A DNA stretch of 64,000 nucleotides from Blastocatellia bacterium. GTDB taxonomy: Bacteria; Acidobacteriota; Blastocatellia; Chloracidobacteriales; Chloracidobacteriaceae. How positions within the stretch are numbered: position 1 is the first letter of the stretch; each line of letters begins with the position of its first letter. A program made the translations under genes and the position numbers. The notes beneath the pieces were generated by a model. The model searched no databases and was not told the origin of the DNA. It saw only the letters and a program-made list of their open reading frames with translations. The stretch spans positions 78,354-142,353 of the forward strand of contig JAIBAN010000008.1 of the NCBI GenBank assembly GCA_019695185.1, in the 5' to 3' direction. Positions 60,001-64,000 of this stretch are shown here, one piece after another.

Positions 60001-60282
60001 AATGTGGCTCAACTGCTGGCCAAACAGGGAGACTTTCAAACCGCCCTTTCATATTTGCATGAAGCCACCAGTATTCTGACCCTGCTCAAATCACCGGACC
60101 TGGATATGGCCAGGGAAATCATGGTTGAGGTTTACACCATGGCCATTGAATCCAAGCTGGGAGAAAGGGCGGTGCATTCTTTTCTCTGGGCTTGGCAAAA
60201 CGGCGATAAACTCAAAATCAAGTCCATTCTGGACCGGGTTTTCAATCCGGACTCAAAACTCTTTTTCAGCAAACCTGCCTGA
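57019..60282 (+). CDS. CHAT-like/NTPase/TPR (STAND-type) protein with degenerate CHAT site
   Basis: The 1087-residue protein has three parts. Residues about 85-345 are a CHAT fold (caspase-like), recognised by ARLPWEALHDGNHFL, DVVHLSSQV and PRLVFLSGYRTD. The catalytic His and Cys expected in H-x-x-GHG and LSACRTG are Gln213 and Tyr256, so the protease should be inactive. Residues about 380-680 are a STAND-type NTPase with Walker A GPPGVGKS (409-416), Walker B LLVFDNFEE (484-492) and VASREQF as sensor 1. From about 770 to 1060 are TPR units (NLALLLAHAGKQDEALEL, QIGNIYGKQGKVEAALDHY). STAND proteins are signal-responsive switches in defence or regulation; here the effector would be a binding domain rather than a protease. 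Confidence 0.9.
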   Translation: MHMKETVLHITLGPVCDGFVELTYWIGNPKHPTSLLLEISSIKGLIEQFEADEYLPFAAELTQVGQTLYNWLNHTDRFLELEIGTTPANYLLVLAFEINPALARLPWEALHDGNHFLAENQEPRIVPVRWKTVEIPSLPPANRDLHVVFMAAAPRTSSSSGFEFEREEAALFENTANQRVTVALEGTGNVAELGRFLSVYEAGTPDVVHLSSQVMHTAEGPRLLTESPTGSLVCTSAEELSASLNGQPRLVFLSGYRTDSNAKTGALASFAAHICSAQLPLVLEWERPAQDTRPRYAMRTLYQSLLVGNTPTQAVADIFQTLLTQEVRDWYLVRFYIAGRLPAPFVTPLSTPGRQTSPLPVMTTRQLVLKSGRLVRLNNRRFVGRRRSVQRCLKTLRFEKDTLGTVIYGPPGVGKSSLLARLCERLESEFLIVPVTGSVSERSLVQTISETLGNPAVTALLHNQRHELRMNLWRVFESIEKPVLLVFDNFEENFEKSGAEWRQRYGLPVLSYDSRRVWAALSFAIQQTKGRHRVLVASREQFAMHETGVLRFEELQGLTGPDLSKKLRLLEAQIPIETKFQTFARQAAVLSEGNPRLLERLYNALPQPEVNWETLLARLANSSVEQREDLLNQELLWQQPIELRRLLARLTVYRVPVPKVAAEAVSSDIPHWLGLLTRATKLGLVETSGVADETVFWVLPAIRNLVLPDRPLNVPALKRTAARALFRVWNATHSVSEKEALELHRLATAGNVAHIAREMAFVVSNFRLRQGRLAEAIDICQQTITQAGNDSRLLHNLARAEEMQSNPELALRFYRESLEACPAADLHSRATIQHNLALLLAHAGKQDEALELSLSTLELADKIGDARNKVESLQALAMLYLERNDLATACSHYQKALSYLVRIEDQPGQAALLHQLSLINEKQGNLSESLLFAQQALEVFETLEDPAGLRTALNQIGNIYGKQGKVEAALDHYRKSLHLEAKSPDNKGKAAPLVNVAQLLAKQGDFQTALSYLHEATSILTLLKSPDLDMAREIMVEVYTMAIESKLGERAVHSFLWAWQNGDKLKIKSILDRVFNPDSKLFFSKPA

Positions 60283-60287
60283 GAAAT

Positions 60288-60460
60288 AGTCTGGGGAGTC
60301 TGGGGAGTCTGGGGAGTCAGAATCTGACAAGGTGACAAGGTGATAAGGTGACAAGGTGACAGGGTGACAGGGTGACAGGGTGACAGTTTCCTGATTCCCC
60401 AGACTCCCCAGACTCCCCAGACTCCCTAGACTCCCTAGACTCCCCAGACTCCCTAGACTG
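60288..60460. repeat. Composite short-tandem-repeat hairpin, second locus
   Basis: Three GTCTGGGGA units (about 60290-60318) are followed by eight copies of an 8-mer, GTGACAAG or GTGACAGG (about 60330-60386). Then come seven or more reverse-facing 9-mers, ACTCCCCAG or ACTCCCTAG (about 60398-60460). The outer 9-mers can pair across the centre. The design matches 20801-20960, but the units and the orientation of the centre differ. It fills the gap between the CHAT-like gene and the methyltransferase gene. Confidence 0.9.
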
Positions 60461-60472
60461 TCAAAAACGTTT

Positions 60473-61156
60473 ATGGCTTTGTTTGATGATCTTTATTTCA
60501 CCAAAATTGCCGCCGCCTATGTGCGGGGAAGTTTGGCGGAAACCCAAACCGGCCCTCTGTTTGAAACTCCGTTGGAAGAACTGGCGGAAGAGGATTTTAC
60601 GGCTTTGATTGAGCTGGGGCTGGCTGCCGGACTGCGGCTGCACCGGTTCAAACGAACGATGGGACTGGTCCGGGTCCAACGGGTGTTGGGCACCCTGCGG
60701 GGACTTTATCCGCAGAACCTGCTTGATGTGGGAACAGGACGAGGGGCGTTTTTATGGCCGCTGCTCGATGCGTTTCCGGCACTGGAAGTAACCTGTGTGG
60801 ACCTTGACGAAAAACGGGTGCGTGATATTCGGGCGGTTCGGAATGGAGGATTTGACAACCTCCAGGCCGAGCAGTTCGATGTGACGGAATTGCCGTTTGC
60901 AGATGATTCATTTGAAGTGGTGACCATGCTGGAGGTGCTGGAGCACCTGCCCGAACCTCAAAAAGCATTGGAACGGCTGGTCAGCATTGCGCAAGATTTT
61001 GTGATTCTGTCGGTTCCTTCCCACGAAGACGACAATCCGGAGCACATTCATCTCTTCAATGAAAAAACCCTGACGGAATTCCTGCAACAGGCTGGAGCAG
61101 TTCGGGTGCAGACCGAGTATGTACTCAACCACATTCTGGTGGTAGCAAGAGTCTGA
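60473..61156 (+). CDS. Class I SAM-dependent methyltransferase
   Basis: The 227-residue protein has a helical N-terminal cap (about 1-75) and a Rossmann methyltransferase core: motif I NLLDVGTGRGAFLWPLL, motif II TCVDLDEKRV with its acidic ribose-binding Asp, and FDVTELPFADDSFEVVTMLEVLEHLPEPQKAL. This is the Methyltransf_11/25 pattern of small-molecule methyltransferases such as ubiquinone, lipid or natural-product enzymes. The acceptor is unknown. Its leader is made of the composite repeat; no ribosome site is evident. Confidence 0.9.
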   Translation: MALFDDLYFTKIAAAYVRGSLAETQTGPLFETPLEELAEEDFTALIELGLAAGLRLHRFKRTMGLVRVQRVLGTLRGLYPQNLLDVGTGRGAFLWPLLDAFPALEVTCVDLDEKRVRDIRAVRNGGFDNLQAEQFDVTELPFADDSFEVVTMLEVLEHLPEPQKALERLVSIAQDFVILSVPSHEDDNPEHIHLFNEKTLTEFLQQAGAVRVQTEYVLNHILVVARV

Positions 61157-61164
61157 GTGCGACT

Positions 61165-61899
61165 TTATAATTTGCCGCCGATTTGGGCGCGCAAGTCGCC
61201 AATGACTGAACGGCTGACGGGCAAAGGCTGGGAGTCTCCCAACACGAAAACCTGATGGCCGCCGGTGGTGGTGGGTTCAATCCGGCTGAGATATGGCAGG
61301 TTGATGATGGCCGTTCGGTGAATCCGCTTGAAGCCCAGCCCGGCTAGTCGTTTTTCCCAGTCATTCATGGTCTTATGAACCACCAACCGACCTCCGTCGG
61401 CAATCGTCACCTGTGAATAATCACCATCCGAACGAATGCACTTGATGCGGCTGATTTGCAGAAACTGCTGTGAACGCCCGGTTTCCACCAGCAATGAATC
61501 ATCTTCGCGTAATGCCGGTGCCGGTGTGGGTGGAAACAAACCAGGACGGCAAAGGCGCGTCACGGTCTGGGCCAGCCGGTCGGGGTGAACCGGTTTGAGC
61601 AGATAATCCAGCGCATTGACCTCGAAAGCGCGCAAGGCAAACTCGTCGTGGGCAGTGACAAACACCGTCCGAAACGTGACATCCACCATCCGCAAGAGTT
61701 CAAAACCAAGCAGCCCTGGCATTTGCACATCCAGAAAGACCACCTGCGGCTGTTCCTCCCGCACGACCGTAACTGCGTCCATGACGCTGCGGGCTTCTCC
61801 CACAATTTGAATATGCGGGTGCTCGCCCAACAGTTCCCGTAAAACCAGGCGGGCAATCAGTTCATCATCCACAATGATGGCGCTGAGAGGGTCGCTCAT
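61165..61899 (-). CDS. LytTR-family response regulator
   Basis: The ATG at 61899 (MSDPLSAIIVDDELIARLVL) is favoured by GGAAGGA just upstream and by receiver-domain alignment; an earlier ATG at 61935 overlaps the previous stop as TAATG and could serve as a coupled alternative. The 244-residue protein has a receiver domain (VDDE, VVFLDVQMP, VTAHD, YLLKPVH) and a C-terminal LytTR domain (LQISRIKCIRSDGDYSQVTI, FKRIHRTAIINLPYL). It is the last gene of an operon with a NarL-type regulator and a LytS-type kinase; the LytS-type kinase is the expected partner. Confidence 0.95.
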   Translation of the reverse strand: MSDPLSAIIVDDELIARLVLRELLGEHPHIQIVGEARSVMDAVTVVREEQPQVVFLDVQMPGLLGFELLRMVDVTFRTVFVTAHDEFALRAFEVNALDYLLKPVHPDRLAQTVTRLCRPGLFPPTPAPALREDDSLLVETGRSQQFLQISRIKCIRSDGDYSQVTIADGGRLVVHKTMNDWEKRLAGLGFKRIHRTAIINLPYLSRIEPTTTGGHQVFVLGDSQPLPVSRSVIGDLRAQIGGKL

Positions 61900-61934
61900 G
61901 GGTCCTTCCTCAACGAACAACGTGTCTTTCACCA

Positions 61935-62600
61935 TTAAGGCTTGGCCAGTTCATCCAGATGTGCCAGGGCATATTGCAAAATGGCGTGGTTTCCTTTGAG
62001 GTTGAGTTTGGTTGCAATATGCGCCCGGTGGTTTTCGACCGTGCGGATGCTTAAACACAAAATATCGGCAATCTGGCGGCTGGTTTTGTATTCGGCAATG
62101 AGCAGCAGGACCTTCCGTTCAGTCGAAGTCAACAGCTCGGCGGCGGGTTCCGGCTTGACCGGCTGTCCGATTTTGGCAATCCGGTCGAGCAAGAGGTTCG
62201 AAACGCTGGGGCTGATATAGGTGCCCCCTGCCGCAACGGTCTTGATACAATCCTTGATTTCCGTGATGGCGACTTCTTTCACCACGTAACCTTTGGCCTG
62301 AAGGTCCAATGCCGCGTTGAAAAACTGAGCATCCTTGTACATGGTCAGAAAGATGAGCTTGACCTCCAGCCGTTCCCTTTGCAACGTTTGGGCCAGTTCA
62401 AACCCGTCTTTGACCGGCATTTCCACATCCACAATGCAGACATCGGGTTGCAGGAGGAGGATTTGCTCCAGGGCCGCCTGACCGTCACCTACCTCGGCCA
62501 CCACCAGGAAAGCCGGGTCGGTTTCAATGATTTGCCTGAGTCCCTGGCGGACAATCGGGTGGTCATCCGCCAGCAGAATGCGAATCGGTTGGGTGGTCAT
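61935..62600 (-). CDS. NarL/LuxR-family response regulator
   Basis: The 221-residue protein has a receiver domain (LLADDHPIVRQGL, VCIVDVEMP with the phospho-acceptor Asp, LTMYKDA, GYVVKE). Its LuxR-type helix-turn-helix begins LTSTERKVLLLIAEYKTSRQIADILCLSIRTVENHRAHI. It is the middle gene of a three-gene operon between a LytS-type histidine kinase and a LytTR regulator. NarL-type regulators normally pair with HisKA_3 kinases, and none is adjacent; the nearest in this window is the propeller kinase at 38102-41329. The gap to the kinase gene is 35 bp. Confidence 0.95.
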   Translation of the reverse strand: MTTQPIRILLADDHPIVRQGLRQIIETDPAFLVVAEVGDGQAALEQILLLQPDVCIVDVEMPVKDGFELAQTLQRERLEVKLIFLTMYKDAQFFNAALDLQAKGYVVKEVAITEIKDCIKTVAAGGTYISPSVSNLLLDRIAKIGQPVKPEPAAELLTSTERKVLLLIAEYKTSRQIADILCLSIRTVENHRAHIATKLNLKGNHAILQYALAHLDELAKP

Positions 62601-62635
62601 ACAAACGTGAGAACCAGCATGGTGCCTGTTACAAT

Positions 62636-63766
62636 TCAGGCTTGGTATTCGTGAAAGGGCAATTCCAAGGCGACCAGCAAGCCGCCCTTGCGGCTGCGGG
62701 TCAGTTCCAGCTTTTGTTTACTGCCGTAGAGTTGTTCCAGCCGGGCGCGTGAGTTGGACAGTCCAACGCCTTTGGTAAACGAATTTTCCGACGGTTCATC
62801 ATCGGGCAATCCCGGTCCGTTGTCCTCCACCGACAGGGAAAGCCTGCCGTTGGAGGTCGTGGTCCGGATTTCGATTTCCCCACCTTTGGCACAGCGGGTG
62901 ACCCCGTGGCGGATGGCGTTTTCGACTATCGGCTGTAATATCATATTTGGCACACCGGCCTGCAAGGTTTCCGGTGCAACTTCAAAATCAATCTTCAACC
63001 GGTCCTGAAACCGAACCTGTTCGATTTCAAGGTAACACTTCAAAAATTCCAGTTCCTTTTGCAGGGGAACCTCCTGATTGCCGGAGTTGTGCAACGTCAT
63101 GCGCAGGAAATCACCCAGCCGGACCAGCATTTTTTCAGCCGCGTCCGCGTCTTCATGGAGCAGCTCGGAAATTGAGTTGAGCGTGTTAAAGAGAAAATGC
63201 GGCTGCAACTGCATTTTGAGCGCCTGCAACTGCGCCTGGGCCAGTTTGGCTTCAAGCTGCGCCGCCCGTGACTCAGCCTGCTGAAACCGGGTGAAATATC
63301 CGATGGCATGGGAAATCAGCAGAATCACCCAATAAATCAACGCTCCCGTGTCGAGCGTGTAGTAACTGAACTTCACCAGCCGCCACAGGGAAAACGGCTT
63401 GCCGGGGTCCAGCATGGGATTGTTTCCCACCAGAAACGGGTCCGTACTGAAGAGATTCATCAAAACTGCATGAATCCCCTTGATGGTCATGGAAAAGACA
63501 AAACTGGCCGGAATGTGAATCAACAACCCCTGCACAATCCGCCGCCGGTCAAATTTGAACCGGTTGACAAACCACAAAATCAACGGGGTTGAAAGCGCGA
63601 ACAGATAGCAATAGGTCAGCTCGCGGAAGAGCCATTGTTCCAGTTTGAAGGGATTGGCCCCGCTGATGTCAGTATGAAACAGATACCCCTGCGAGGTAAA
63701 AAAGGCCCCGATGAGCGTCCAGATACCAAGGTTGAGGAGCCAGATTTCGTGGCGGTTTTTTTTCAT
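62636..63766 (-). CDS. LytS-type sensor histidine kinase
   Basis: The 376-residue protein has four TM helices in the first 155 residues and a coiled linker (FQQAESRAAQLEAKLAQAQL). A His_kinase (PF06580-type) domain follows with phospho-acceptor H190 in QLQPHFLFNTLNS, and then an HATPase_c domain (IVENAIRHGVT N-box, DNGPGLPD and GVGLSNSRARLEQLYG G-boxes). No separate extracytoplasmic sensor domain is present, so the signal is likely sensed in or near the membrane. It starts the operon that also encodes a NarL-type and a LytTR-type regulator. The remaining 234 bases of the window to the right show no gene. Confidence 0.95.
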   Translation of the reverse strand: MKKNRHEIWLLNLGIWTLIGAFFTSQGYLFHTDISGANPFKLEQWLFRELTYCYLFALSTPLILWFVNRFKFDRRRIVQGLLIHIPASFVFSMTIKGIHAVLMNLFSTDPFLVGNNPMLDPGKPFSLWRLVKFSYYTLDTGALIYWVILLISHAIGYFTRFQQAESRAAQLEAKLAQAQLQALKMQLQPHFLFNTLNSISELLHEDADAAEKMLVRLGDFLRMTLHNSGNQEVPLQKELEFLKCYLEIEQVRFQDRLKIDFEVAPETLQAGVPNMILQPIVENAIRHGVTRCAKGGEIEIRTTTSNGRLSLSVEDNGPGLPDDEPSENSFTKGVGLSNSRARLEQLYGSKQKLELTRSRKGGLLVALELPFHEYQA

Positions 63767-64000
63767 GGCGAAAGTGTCCGGTTGAAGCGATTCCGGCTAG
63801 CTTCTCAGTTTTTCGCCCTGAAAATCAAGTAGCACGACAAGACCTTCTGTTTGCCAAAGGCATTGAGGGTTGCGGCTTCCGGGTTCAATGCCTCCGGTGC
63901 AAACAGGGCTGAGGGCTGTGAGAGAGGGGGGATTTGTAAATGTGGCGCCATTTGTTTAATCGCGCTCGAATACGCATTTTTGAGTTCAACAAATTGAACG

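Noticed and set aside
1..64000. tRNA, rRNA and classical riboswitches
   Set aside because: No sequence matching tRNA arms, rRNA conserved stretches or known riboswitch cores was recognised by eye; a covariance-model scan would be needed to exclude them firmly.

Overview
The window reads as a chromosomal segment of a member of the Acidobacteriota, probably class Blastocatellia. This is inferred from gene content only: a VWFA protein of the acidobacterial type, a giant SBBP-repeat exported protein, two membrane-bound Ser/Thr kinases with unusual sensor modules, a TIGR02999-like ECF sigma factor, and moderately GC-rich DNA (by eye about 55%) whose gaps are full of short repeats. No rRNA, tRNA, phage, transposase or CRISPR locus was recognised.

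Layout. 0-4 kb: the 3' end of an AIM24-like gene, a 196-bp element with 35-bp perfect inverted ends, then a coupled sigma factor/Ser-Thr kinase pair on the minus strand. 4-12.9 kb: a 1941-residue SBBP/NHL surface protein, a repeat-rich gap, a FecR-like protein and an unknown protein. 12.9-19.4 kb (minus): DUF4384 protein, kinase-SUMF fusion, SanA/YdcF-like protein, coiled-coil protein and CASTOR/POLLUX-like channel. 19.7-26.2 kb: VWFA protein, PqqC/CADD-like metalloenzyme preceded by a Tyr-rich mini-ORF and an intrinsic terminator, UspA, HyuA-like protein coupled to a deacetylase-like protein, GNAT. 26.4-33 kb: a double-AAA+ Clp-like ATPase fused to a release-factor-like domain, nucleotidyltransferase, GNAT, sterol desaturase, GntR regulator. 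33-42.3 kb: exported BNR/Ig/dockerin-like protein, receiver protein, propeller histidine kinase, LytTR regulator. 42.4-43.2 kb: ParA.

43.2-56.8 kb is the most coherent functional unit: a twelve-gene minus-strand island for nitrate respiration to ammonium, headed by a divergent Crp/Fnr regulator. In transcription order it encodes NrfH, NrfA (all five hemes CxxCH), a NarI-like membrane protein with a C-terminal zinc-ribbon-like tail, a NasA/NarB-like molybdopterin nitrate reductase without Tat signal, a four-cluster ferredoxin subunit, a Tat-anchored bc1-type Rieske protein, a small DUF6755-like membrane protein, a hemerythrin, two NarK-type transporters, a truncated haemoglobin and a ferredoxin reductase-like flavoprotein. 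It would import nitrate, reduce it in the cytoplasm with electrons from the quinone pool through a complex unlike Nar or Nap, reduce nitrite to ammonium outside, and buffer NO.

57-63.8 kb: a CHAT-NTPase-TPR protein whose CHAT catalytic residues are both replaced, a methyltransferase, and a three-gene operon with a LytS-type kinase and two response regulators (NarL-type and LytTR-type).

A recurring theme is intergenic arrays of 7-9 bp tandem repeats, often arranged as an array plus its reverse complement so that the transcript would fold into a long hairpin. Different loci use different unit sequences but the same architecture.
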